Positions 1-5,041 of a stretch of 5,749 nucleotides of DNA are shown in pieces. Numbering within the stretch: the stretch's first letter is position 1; every line of letters begins with the position of its first letter. This stretch comes from Chloroflexota bacterium (GTDB lineage Bacteria; Chloroflexota; Dehalococcoidia; SZUA-161), in the NCBI GenBank assembly GCA_030668425.1, contig DAOUTY010000122.1, positions 1 through 5,749 of the forward strand. Direction: 5' to 3'. Made by a program: the position numbers and the translations under genes. The notes beneath the pieces were generated by a model. The model saw only the letters and a list, made by a program, of their open reading frames with translations, did not search any database and was not told the DNA's origin.

Positions 1-2
1 AG

Positions 3-470
3 GTCGCTATCTTCACCCTTGCTGGATTGATCGTTGTTCTGCCCCTGGGCTTCCGCAGGGTTACGGCTCCGATCATAGTCTTGTGCACCCTGGGTATAGC
101 TATGGCATGGACCTTAGGCCTTATGCATCAATTCGATATACCTGTTACTGTAGTAACCATGGCTATATTCCCGCTATTCCTGGGGTTAGGGATTGACTAC
201 TGCATCCATTTCCTCCGTCGCTTTGACGAGGAAAGGAGGCAGGGGAACTCGGTGGAGAAATCAATAGCCACCTCTTTTAGCACCACCGGGGGCTCAATAC
301 TCATAGCCGCCATTACCTCTATCATTGCCTTTGTTATTCTGGCAACTTCCTGGTTTGTCGGGCTCAGGGATTTGGGTCTTTCTCTTGCTTTTGGCACGGC
401 TCTTTGTGCCGTCGCTGCCTTCACAGTGTTGCCGGCCTTTATCGCTCTCAGGGAGCGCCAGAAGGCATAG
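3..470 (+). CDS. RND/MMPL-type membrane exporter, C-terminal fragment
   Basis: The reading frame is open to the left edge, so only the last 155 residues of a much larger protein are present. It is almost wholly hydrophobic, with about five membrane segments. The third visible segment ends in GLGIDYCIHFLRRFDEERR, the G-x-D-Y core plus basic/acidic loop typical of the second transmembrane half of RND-superfamily (MMPL / HAE3, 'predicted RND exporter') proteins, where the acidic residue belongs to the proton relay. It is followed by a STTGGSI-like turn, two further segments, the VLPAFIAL ending usual for the family and a short basic tail (RERQKA). By family knowledge it is an inner-membrane proton-driven exporter of lipids, hopanoids or other hydrophobic compounds; the substrate cannot be told. 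The TTG at 27 is not a real start because the frame continues upstream. No partner protein is visible. Confidence 0.88.
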   Translation, partial: VAIFTLAGLIVVLPLGFRRVTAPIIVLCTLGIAMAWTLGLMHQFDIPVTVVTMAIFPLFLGLGIDYCIHFLRRFDEERRQGNSVEKSIATSFSTTGGSILIAAITSIIAFVILATSWFVGLRDLGLSLAFGTALCAVAAFTVLPAFIALRERQKA

Positions 471-714
471 CGAGTACCGCGTAGGACTGTAGAACTCTAG
501 CCTTGTATCCTGGAAGCTGTGCGCTCTAATCAGTTGGTGTAGGGTGGGTGAAGTGGTAACGAAACCCACCAGGAAGGCTGTAGTGGCTCTCAGGGAGACC
601 GTATAGGCCGTGGCTGAAATAGACGCGGTTTCATTCCTGTAGCCCGGGAATTCCACGGCCATCCGCTGCCCGGGCTTGATTATAGGCGGTACCCTGTGTG
701 CCGGAGGCAATGCT
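471..714. other. Convergent intergenic region rich in inverted repeats
   Basis: This lies between the 3' end of the exporter (plus) and the 3' end of the thioesterase (minus). I see no convincing gene. It holds an interrupted inverted repeat (AGCCTT 499-504 and CCTGG 509-513 against CCAGGAAGGCT 569-579), a hairpin GGTGGGT 543-549 / ACCCACC 564-570, and two pairs of interlocking perfect inverted repeats (606-676 and 688-741, the latter running into the thioesterase gene). No stem is followed by a clear T-run on either strand, so no standard intrinsic terminator is called. It may be a bidirectional termination or mRNA-end region, or a structured RNA of unknown kind. Confidence 0.5.
606..676. 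repeat. Interlocking inverted repeats (A-B-A'-B')
   Basis: Two perfect 8-bp GC-rich inverted repeats overlap in pseudoknot order: GGCCGTGG (606-613) with CCACGGCC (653-660), and AGCCCGGG (641-648) with CCCGGGCT (669-676). The two stems are sterically either a pseudoknot or alternatives of each other. The palindrome GGAATTCC (647-654) sits at the crossing. All pairs are Watson-Crick, so the strand that might be transcribed cannot be told. Confidence 0.55.
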
Positions 715-741
715 CTATTTGGGTACCAGGTGCTCCGGCAC
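688..741. repeat. Second interlocking inverted-repeat pair
   Basis: GGTACCC (688-694) is complementary to GGGTACC (721-727), and GTGCCGGAG (698-706) to CTCCGGCAC (733-741). The order is again A-B-A'-B'. The right half lies inside the last nine codons of the thioesterase, so on the minus strand the structure would cover its stop codon. Function is unknown. Confidence 0.5.
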
Positions 742-1185
742 CTGAATAGCCACCACCTCGCCACGAGCGCATACCTCTCCCTCCGCCGACAATGTCGCGG
801 CAACCACAACCTTACGGCCCTTGATCTCTTTGACAGATGCCCGTACTTCCAGCGGGACATCCAATGGGGTAGGCCGTACGTAATCGACGTGTAATGAGCC
901 AGTCAAGAAACGTAATGTTGGTTCCGTATCCATCGCACGTCCCTCAGCGCGATATGCGGCAGCCGCAGCCGTGCCAGTGCAGTGGCAGTCGATGATCGAG
1001 GCGATGAGACCGCCGTACACATATCCAGGAACAGCTATGTGATAGGCTTTGGGATGAAATGTGCAGACAGTCTCTTCTCCATCCCAGTAGCTTTTGATCT
1101 GCAGGCCATGCTCATTTAGGCGACCACAACCATAACAGTGACTGAGATGATCCGGATAGTAATCCTGAAACGCTTTCTCAGTCAT
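715..1185 (-). CDS. PaaI-like hot-dog fold acyl-CoA thioesterase
   Basis: The product is 156 residues, a normal length for a single hot-dog domain. Residues 16-28 read HCYGCGRLNEHGL, matching the C-x2-C-G...N-x2-GL opening seen in many PaaI/THEM4-like thioesterases. The central helix at 54-73 contains YGGLIASIID, corresponding to the family's HGG-x6-D signature with Asp66 as the likely catalytic acid; the usual His is Tyr57 here. The later strands (98-106 HVDYVRPTP; 124-148) fit the hot-dog sheet. The expected reaction is hydrolysis of a cytoplasmic acyl- or aryl-CoA thioester; the substrate is not deducible. The ATG is preceded by AGAAGAGG, a fair Shine-Dalgarno. The SDR gene lies 115 bp upstream on the same strand; a REP-like repeat fills the gap and I see no good promoter in it, so co-transcription with the SDR is possible. 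Confidence 0.85.
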   Translation of the reverse strand: MTEKAFQDYYPDHLSHCYGCGRLNEHGLQIKSYWDGEETVCTFHPKAYHIAVPGYVYGGLIASIIDCHCTGTAAAAAYRAEGRAMDTEPTLRFLTGSLHVDYVRPTPLDVPLEVRASVKEIKGRKVVVAATLSAEGEVCARGEVVAIQVPEHLVPK

Positions 1186-1204
1186 ACAATCCTCTTCTCA
1201 CCTC

Positions 1205-1292
1205 GCGAGCGGAGCGAAGCAATCGCCCCGTATACAAATAGTGTCAAGATTGGTTCGTTGCCCTTCGATAAGCCTGGGGCTCCTCGCAATGA
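1205..1292. repeat. REP-like dispersed intergenic repeat (imperfect inverted arms)
   Basis: The left arm GCGAGCGGAGCGAAGCAATC (1205-1224) is imperfectly complementary to the right part: CGAAGCAATC (1215-1224) pairs with GATTGGTTCG (1248-1257) at 9 of 10 positions, and GCGAG..GAGC pairs with GCTCCTCGC (1279-1287) apart from two extra bases. The right part also carries CCTTCGATAAGCCTGGGGCT. From memory this vocabulary (GAAGCAATC, CTCCTCGCAATGAC) recurs in intergenic repeats of several environmental bacterial genomes including Chloroflexota. It fills most of the SDR-thioesterase gap. A genome-wide copy count would settle it. Confidence 0.55.
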
Positions 1293-1300
1293 CTTTTGCA

Positions 1301-2062
1301 TTATGCCAGGACGCCGCCTTCGACGTATATGGTCTGCCCGGTGATATAGCTCGAGGCGTCGGAGGCGAGGAACAGGACCGCCGACATGATGTCCTCAGGC
1401 TCAGCGATGCGTCCGAGCGGGGTGCTGGCTTCAACAGCTTTCAGCACATCGGGGTTGGCCCACATTGGCTCGCTGAACCCTGTTCTCACGAGCGATGGCC
1501 CGACGGAGTTAACGCGAATATTGCAATGAGCCAGCTCGACAGCCAGGACCTGGGTAAGCATGACAACGCCGGCCTTCGCTATGCTGTAGGCCCCCAGCCC
1601 CGCGGCCGCTTTCACAGCACCTGTCGATGTTATATTGATTATGTTACCGCTCTTCTTTTCCTTCATCACCCCTGCTACCGCCTGGCAACACAGATAATAA
1701 CCCTTGAGGTCGACATTCATTACCTTGTCCCATCCGTCCTCACGGAGATCGATGAGGGGGCGCATAATGTTAATCGCCGCACTATTGACCAGGATATCGA
1801 TGGTGCCGAATTTCTCGAGCGTTTTCGCTACCATATTATCGACTTCGCTTTTCACAGCGATATTGGTCTCAACCGCTAGAGCACGCTGTCCCAACTCTTC
1901 AATCTGCTGCGCCACCTTTTCCAGATCGGCGATAGTGCGACTGGCGACCACGACATCGGCGCCTGCCTCAGCAAATCCCAGGGCTATCGACCTGCCGATG
2001 CCCCTGCTCCCCCCGGTGATGACGGCCACCTTGCCCTCCAGGGAAAGGTTAGGGATAGTCAT
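1301..2062 (-). CDS. Short-chain dehydrogenase/reductase (classical SDR, FabG-like)
   Basis: At 253 residues this is the standard length of a classical SDR. The Rossmann cofactor motif TGGSRGIG is at 16-23, followed by beta-2 ending VVVASRT (37-43); Arg42 after Ser41 suggests NADP(H) preference, which is inference. The NNAG motif is replaced by NSAA (93-96). The catalytic tetrad is complete: Asn116, Ser146, Tyr159 and Lys163 (Y-S-I-A-K). The C-terminal part has the usual RVNSVGPSLVRT segment (about 183-194), a PEDI motif and the YITGQTIYVEGG end. It should interconvert a hydroxyl and a keto group, on a fatty-acyl, sugar or secondary metabolite; FabG itself is possible but not shown. The start is well supported: AGGAGG lies 7 bases before the ATG. 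A sigma70-like promoter lies upstream at 2144-2172. The paired thioesterase downstream suggests acyl-CoA or acyl-chain chemistry. Confidence 0.93.
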   Translation of the reverse strand: MTIPNLSLEGKVAVITGGSRGIGRSIALGFAEAGADVVVASRTIADLEKVAQQIEELGQRALAVETNIAVKSEVDNMVAKTLEKFGTIDILVNSAAINIMRPLIDLREDGWDKVMNVDLKGYYLCCQAVAGVMKEKKSGNIINITSTGAVKAAAGLGAYSIAKAGVVMLTQVLAVELAHCNIRVNSVGPSLVRTGFSEPMWANPDVLKAVEASTPLGRIAEPEDIMSAVLFLASDASSYITGQTIYVEGGVLA

Positions 2063-2069
2063 TATGCTG

Positions 2070-2075
2070 CCTCCT
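2070..2075 (-). promoter_or_regulatory. Consensus Shine-Dalgarno of the SDR gene
   Basis: The minus strand reads AGGAGG with a 7-base gap to the ATG at 2062, which fixes that start. The stop codon of a short upstream frame overlaps this ATG (TAATG). Confidence 0.85.
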
Positions 2076-2095
2076 TGAATCCGGAATTGCTACTC

Positions 2096-2139
2096 ACGTC
2101 AACTTCTCGCAGGCCGAACGCGTACCCTTCCTTTGACGT
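2096..2139. repeat. Inverted repeat in the SDR 5' leader
   Basis: ACGTCAA (2096-2102) and TTGACGT (2133-2139) are perfect 7-bp arms 30 bases apart, placed between the predicted SDR transcription start (about 2137) and its Shine-Dalgarno. The same TTGACG word also forms the -35 box (2167-2172); AAGTTGACG occurs twice on the minus strand, at 2097-2105 and 2167-2175. It could be a leader hairpin or spaced half-sites for a regulator; chance is not excluded. Confidence 0.4.
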
Positions 2140-2143
2140 AGCC

Positions 2144-2172
2144 ATCATATCCCTGTGCCCGCTGGCCGTCAA
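2144..2172 (-). promoter_or_regulatory. Sigma70-like promoter of the SDR gene
   Basis: On the minus strand, TTGACG (2172-2167) and TATGAT (2149-2144) are separated by exactly 17 bases. Each box matches consensus at 5 of 6 positions. The start would be near 2137, giving a leader of about 75 bases with a consensus ribosome site. This suggests the SDR is transcribed independently of the efflux gene upstream. Confidence 0.6.
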
Positions 2173-2199
2173 CTTTGGCTCAGCTGCCGAATAAGGATT

Positions 2200-2247
2200 G
2201 CGTAGCCGCAATACGACAGACATTTTACTCTTAAGAATACCCGATAT
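2200..2247. repeat. Intergenic direct repeat, copy A
   Basis: This copy matches 4834-4881 without gaps: the first 16 bases (GCGTAGCCGCAATACG) are identical, and about 39 of 48 positions agree overall, with weaker similarity continuing about 10 bases to the left. Shared blocks are CATTTT and AGAATACC.GATAT. In this copy the left end forms a stem ATTGCG-TAGC-CGCAAT (2198-2213). It lies between the efflux-pump stop codon and the SDR promoter. Confidence 0.75.
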
Positions 2248-2277
2248 TAACCCGGAGCAGGTCATGCCATCGCTGTA

Positions 2278-3804
2278 TTATTCCTGTGAAGGGCGAATAC
2301 GTGCCGGCAGGATAAACAGTGTGATCACTGAAGCCACTAGCATTACTATTGCAGCGATGAACATGGCCTCATTCATGCCGGAAGTGAAGGCGTCACTCGA
2401 TCCATTGACAATCTGCTGCGCAATCTCCTCGGGGAATTGCTCCGCAACTATATGAGCACTCTGTATACTGTTCTGGATTGTTGCATAGGCCTCTTCAGGT
2501 AAGGAGGCAATAACTTCTAGATTGGCGATTTTATCCAGATATATTGCGTTCATGATTGCACCAAGTACTGCTATTCCCAGGGCACCCCCTAGCTGCTGCA
2601 TTGTCGTGTCCATCGCTGAACCAATTCCAGCCCTTTTCTCCGGCAAAGAGCCCATAATAGAGTCCGTGCATGGGGCCCATACCAGCCCGATACCTACTGC
2701 CGTAAGGCTCAATCCGCCAAATACCACCGGATAAGACCAATCGGTATCGGCATAAGACAAGTATAGGAGCCCGATCCCACCTATTAGGAGGCCGATACTT
2801 ACCGGCAGCTTAACGCCAATGACACGTGCTATTTGTATGGCAAGTATAGATGCTATCAAGGAAAGCACAGCCGTCGGTAACATACGCCATGCCGTCTCGA
2901 GGGGAGTGTGTCCCTGCACAGACTGGAAATACTGACTGAGGAAAAAGAGCAGTGCCAGTGCGCTGAACGAAACCAGCGTCATGGCCACATTGGCCCCGGT
3001 GAAAGACATGTTCTTAAAGAATCTCATCGGCAGCATGGGATGTTCCGAGCGTTTTTCCCACCAAGCAAAAATCAATAAGATAAATATTCCTATACTGAGC
3101 AAGACTATAACAGAGCCCTCAGTCCAGCTCTCCTCCCCTGCCTTGATGATGCCATAGACGATTGTGGATAATCCGGCGATGGACAAGATCACACCTGCCG
3201 GGTCCAGTCTGGAAGCACTTCGGTCACCGGATTCCGGAATAAAGAAATAACCTCCTATCAGCGTAATAATAGCCACAGGGATGTTAAGAAAGAACACTGA
3301 ATTCCATTCGAAGTGATCCAGCAGGATTCCGCCGACGACCGGACCTACCCCGTAGCCCAACGCAAACACACCGGCCCAGATACCGATCGCCTGCCCACGG
3401 TCTTTTGGTTCTGTAAAGGTTGCCCTGATAATCGAAAGCGTCTGCGGCAGAATCATTGAGCCCGCAATACCCATAAGAGCCCGGCAAGCGATGAGCATTG
3501 TTATCGAAGTGGAAAACGCCGCTGCCAGTGAGCTGAGACCAAATGCGATCAACCCTATTTGGAACATGCGCTTGCGGCCATAGCGATCGCCCAGTGTGCC
3601 CATCGTCAGCAGCAGGGCAACAAACGCTAAAAGATAGGCGTTGATCATCCACTGTAATTCACTCATACTCGCCATGAACTCTCTTGAAATAGGAGGCAAC
3701 GCCAAGTTGAGAACAGTATCGTCAATACCAATAATTAATACAGCCAGACATAGAAAGGCTACAGCAACCCAGGGCCTGCTGTAGCTTTTTGATGCTGCCG
3801 TCAT
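2278..3804 (-). CDS. DHA2-family (EmrB/QacA-like) 14-TM multidrug efflux MFS transporter
   Basis: The protein has 508 residues, right for a 14-helix DHA2 transporter. Hallmarks are in order: motif D1 GIDDTVLNLALP (26-37), motif A GTLGDRYGRKR (69-79) in the loop between helices 2 and 3, motif B around Arg108 (ACRALMGIAGS), and the antiporter motif C ending GPVVGG (154-159) followed by FFLNIPV. The second half has further hydrophobic segments and a hydrophilic loop (about 435-480) before the last helix. It should export drugs or other amphipathic compounds in exchange for protons; the substrate is unknown. I chose the ATG at 3804 because it leaves a short hydrophilic tail before helix 1; the frame runs on to a TTG at 3870, but neither has a good Shine-Dalgarno. 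No EmrA-like adaptor or regulator gene is adjacent. A promoter and palindromes lie upstream. Confidence 0.93.
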   Translation of the reverse strand: MTAASKSYSRPWVAVAFLCLAVLIIGIDDTVLNLALPPISREFMASMSELQWMINAYLLAFVALLLTMGTLGDRYGRKRMFQIGLIAFGLSSLAAAFSTSITMLIACRALMGIAGSMILPQTLSIIRATFTEPKDRGQAIGIWAGVFALGYGVGPVVGGILLDHFEWNSVFFLNIPVAIITLIGGYFFIPESGDRSASRLDPAGVILSIAGLSTIVYGIIKAGEESWTEGSVIVLLSIGIFILLIFAWWEKRSEHPMLPMRFFKNMSFTGANVAMTLVSFSALALLFFLSQYFQSVQGHTPLETAWRMLPTAVLSLIASILAIQIARVIGVKLPVSIGLLIGGIGLLYLSYADTDWSYPVVFGGLSLTAVGIGLVWAPCTDSIMGSLPEKRAGIGSAMDTTMQQLGGALGIAVLGAIMNAIYLDKIANLEVIASLPEEAYATIQNSIQSAHIVAEQFPEEIAQQIVNGSSDAFTSGMNEAMFIAAIVMLVASVITLFILPARIRPSQE

Positions 3805-3830
3805 AATAATAAGTAGCGTATCAAAGAGGT

Positions 3831-3850
3831 GACACTTCCTCGGAAGTATC
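3831..3850 (-). promoter_or_regulatory. Leader hairpin upstream of the efflux pump
   Basis: In minus-strand RNA, eight bases on each side pair (3850-3843 with 3838-3831) around a CGAG tetraloop, including one G-U wobble that would be a mismatch in plus-strand RNA. The GAGGAAG on its 3' side is Shine-Dalgarno-like but lies over 30 bases from the ATG at 3804. It may influence translation or stability of the pump mRNA. Confidence 0.4.
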
Positions 3851-3874
3851 GCCGGGATTCCCCCAAGCAATCTG

Positions 3875-3895
3875 TATTAGCTAATAGTATATACT
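3875..3895. promoter_or_regulatory. Tandem perfect palindromes at the efflux promoter (candidate operator)
   Basis: TATTAGCTAATA (3875-3886) is a perfect 12-bp palindrome, and AGTATATACT (3886-3895) a perfect 10-bp palindrome sharing one base with it. They cover the -10 box and the predicted transcription start of the efflux gene. AT-rich palindromes in that place are typical of MarR- or TetR-type repressor sites on drug-pump genes; no regulator gene is in the window. Confidence 0.5.
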
Positions 3896-3915
3896 CACCT
3901 CCTGATGAAATTCAA
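3886..3915 (-). promoter_or_regulatory. Sigma70-like promoter of the efflux pump
   Basis: On the minus strand, TTGAAT (3915-3910, 4 of 6) and TATACT (3891-3886, 5 of 6) are 18 bases apart. Transcription would start near 3879, giving a leader of about 75 bases. An AGGAGGT (3903-3897) falls in the spacer and is therefore probably not a working ribosome site; it is also 26 bases from the nearest in-frame TTG. Confidence 0.5.
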
Positions 3916-4014
3916 TATGTCTGACTTCAGGGCGATACTCGATCATGATTGATGGGGATTTCTTAAGCTATGAATCTTGTGGATTACTGTGCCCTGTCCC
4001 CAAAGAACCGGTCC

Positions 4015-4031
4015 AAGGAAAATGTTTCCTT
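4015..4031. other. Hairpin downstream of the kinase gene
   Basis: AAGGAAA (4015-4021) and TTTCCTT (4025-4031) form a perfect 7-bp stem with a 3-base loop, 26 bases past the kinase stop codon. The stem is AT-rich and lacks a T-run on the minus strand, so it is at best a weak terminator. Confidence 0.3.
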
Positions 4032-4057
4032 AATTTGCTTAATTGCGTTTATTGGTA

Positions 4058-4636
4058 TTATCCTGGTGCAGCTGCCATAGCCATTCCTGCAAATAATGGC
4101 ATTATCAAATTATCGTCTATAGGTGTTCTTATGGCTTGACCAATCGTAGCAGCAATAGCTCCTACCAGGATGGTAATCGCACTGATATTCAAACCCGCAT
4201 AGAAAAGGATGAATCCTGTTACCAGGCAAGCAATAAAACAGGAAAGATCACCCTCTATTACCTTACCGAATAATCTAATTTTTCCGCAATGGCTGCCAAT
4301 AATGGCAGCAGCTACATCACCTACTGCTAAGAAACAGACTGAAAGAACTGCGATATCTTTACCAAAAGCAAGGTATGCTATTAGAGCGGCAACCAGAACA
4401 TAACTTGAAGTGGTTACACTTGATACTTCCTCAAGCCTTAATAATGAACCGAAACAGGAGAAAAACCATCGATTTATACTTGTGATCCTAAATCTGGTAA
4501 GTTCAAATAGCAGGAATAAAAAGGTTACTGCGCCGAGAGATATCAAGAAAATTGTTTTTGGCGCGAACCAAGCGGCTGCTGCAAGAGAAAGACAAGCAGA
4601 TAAGTGCCATAACCATCTTTGCCATCTGCTTGTCAT
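4058..4636 (-). CDS. CTP-dependent polyprenol/phytol/dolichol kinase-like membrane protein
   Basis: The protein has 192 residues and is mostly membrane-spanning (about six helices). It resembles the DGK1/SEC59/VTE5 family of CTP-using lipid kinases: a short N-terminal RWLWHLSA segment, then LAVGDVAAAIIGSHCGK (103-119), then LFGKVIEGDLSCF (122-134), and a final PIDDNLIMPLFAG (172-184). The G-D, the GK-x3-EG pair and the D-D-N are the conserved polar positions inside membranes. Members phosphorylate a prenyl alcohol or diacylglycerol at the membrane face with CTP; which lipid is used here is unknown. I chose the ATG at 4636 because it matches family N-termini and because a perfect TATAAT lies just upstream, inside the longer TTG-started frame (to 4687). 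The Shine-Dalgarno is weak (AAAGAAAG). The gene is markedly AT-richer than the SDR and stands alone. Confidence 0.8.
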   Translation of the reverse strand: MTSRWQRWLWHLSACLSLAAAAWFAPKTIFLISLGAVTFLFLLFELTRFRITSINRWFFSCFGSLLRLEEVSSVTTSSYVLVAALIAYLAFGKDIAVLSVCFLAVGDVAAAIIGSHCGKIRLFGKVIEGDLSCFIACLVTGFILFYAGLNISAITILVGAIAATIGQAIRTPIDDNLIMPLFAGMAMAAAPG

Positions 4637-4667
4637 ATAGATTCTTTCTTTGGTAATCGTCTGCGCT

Positions 4668-4694
4668 ATTATACACAGTATTATCAAATTTGAT
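4668..4694 (-). promoter_or_regulatory. Kinase promoter: TATAAT with upstream palindrome
   Basis: The minus strand carries a perfect TATAAT (4673-4668), giving a start near 4661 and a leader of about 25 bases. No good -35 box is seen. Instead ATCAAATTTGAT (4683-4694), a perfect 12-bp palindrome, begins 9 bases upstream of the -10 box and reaches toward the -35 region, where a repressor could block or an activator could help the polymerase. Confidence 0.45.
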
Positions 4695-4833
4695 GAATAG
4701 TGTTCCTTTTTTTACGCCCGCAGTGCTACGGCCTATAGCTAAACACAATAAAAGTCCGGCGCATCATATGTAGGCCATAGCCCGGGAAGAGGAGTAATAG
4801 AAAACCACTGTCGCCCCTTTTTATATCAAGATG

Positions 4834-4881
4834 GCGTAGCCGCAATACGCCCCACATTTTTCCAGTTAGAATACCGGATAT
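4834..4881. repeat. Intergenic direct repeat, copy B
   Basis: This is the partner of 2200-2247, in the same orientation 2.6 kb away: 16 identical bases first, then CATTTT and AGAATACCGGATAT blocks, about 39 of 48 positions in all. The stem at its left end is less perfect than in copy A (ATGGCG against CGCAAT, one mismatch). It lies about 65 bases upstream of the catalase -35 box. Confidence 0.75.
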
Positions 4882-4944
4882 GGAATTGAAGTTAAATGAA
4901 GTTGCTCCTATTAAATGTGAAATTGATTCTTAAACACGTCTTTA

Positions 4945-4973
4945 TTGACTTTCTATTGCTGCTCTGTTAAAAA
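4945..4973 (+). promoter_or_regulatory. Possible catalase promoter
   Basis: TTGACT (4945-4950, 5 of 6) and TAAAAA (4968-4973, 4 of 6) are 17 bases apart. Transcription would start near 4980, about 60 bases before the ATG. I did not find a clear OxyR or PerR site next to it. Confidence 0.45.
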
Positions 4974-5029
4974 AGCATATCCAATTTCGAAGGCTTCGAC
5001 CTAGCATTATTGATTGAGTAATAACAAAA

Positions 5030-5035
5030 AGGAGG
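5030..5035 (+). promoter_or_regulatory. Consensus Shine-Dalgarno of the catalase gene
   Basis: AGGAGG with a 6-base gap to the ATG at 5042. It fixes the start and predicts strong translation. Confidence 0.88.
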
Positions 5036-5041
5036 CTGCAA

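Larger units (their letters stand above)
4637..5041. other. Divergent intergenic region between kinase and catalase
   Basis: These 405 bases separate two genes reading outwards. They hold the kinase -10 box and a 12-bp palindrome (left), repeat copy B (4834-4881) and the catalase promoter and ribosome site (right). I see no convincing gene. A T7 run at 4707-4713 follows no stem. GGCCTA (4730-4735) and TAGGCC (4771-4776) form a short inverted repeat of doubtful value. Confidence 0.6.

Noticed and set aside
444..597. 12-base exact direct repeat GCTCTCAGGGAG (444-455 and 586-597)
   Set aside because: Flanking bases do not align, so it is more likely chance than a duplicated gene end.
471..714. 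Structured spacer as RNase P RNA, tmRNA or riboswitch
   Set aside because: None of the conserved sequence blocks of these RNAs that I know are present.
294..860. Long minus-strand frame across the exporter 3' end, the spacer and the thioesterase 3' end
   Set aside because: It overlaps two well-supported genes in other frames and has no domain-like pattern or ribosome site.
1242..1247. Perfect TTGACA on the minus strand before the thioesterase
   Set aside because: At 16-18 bases downstream there is no acceptable -10 box (GATTGC at 17), so I do not call a promoter.
1241..1879. 212-codon plus-strand frame opposite the SDR
   Set aside because: It is the antisense shadow of a clear SDR gene; composition is odd for a protein and no motif is seen.
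2062..2265. Minus-strand frame of 67 codons whose stop overlaps the SDR start (TAATG)
   Set aside because: The overlap looks like translational coupling, but the protein resembles nothing I know, its 3' end is simply the SDR Shine-Dalgarno, and the predicted SDR promoter lies inside it. Probably chance.
4707..4713. T-run that could be the tail of a terminator
   Set aside because: No stem precedes it on the plus strand and no gene ends there.
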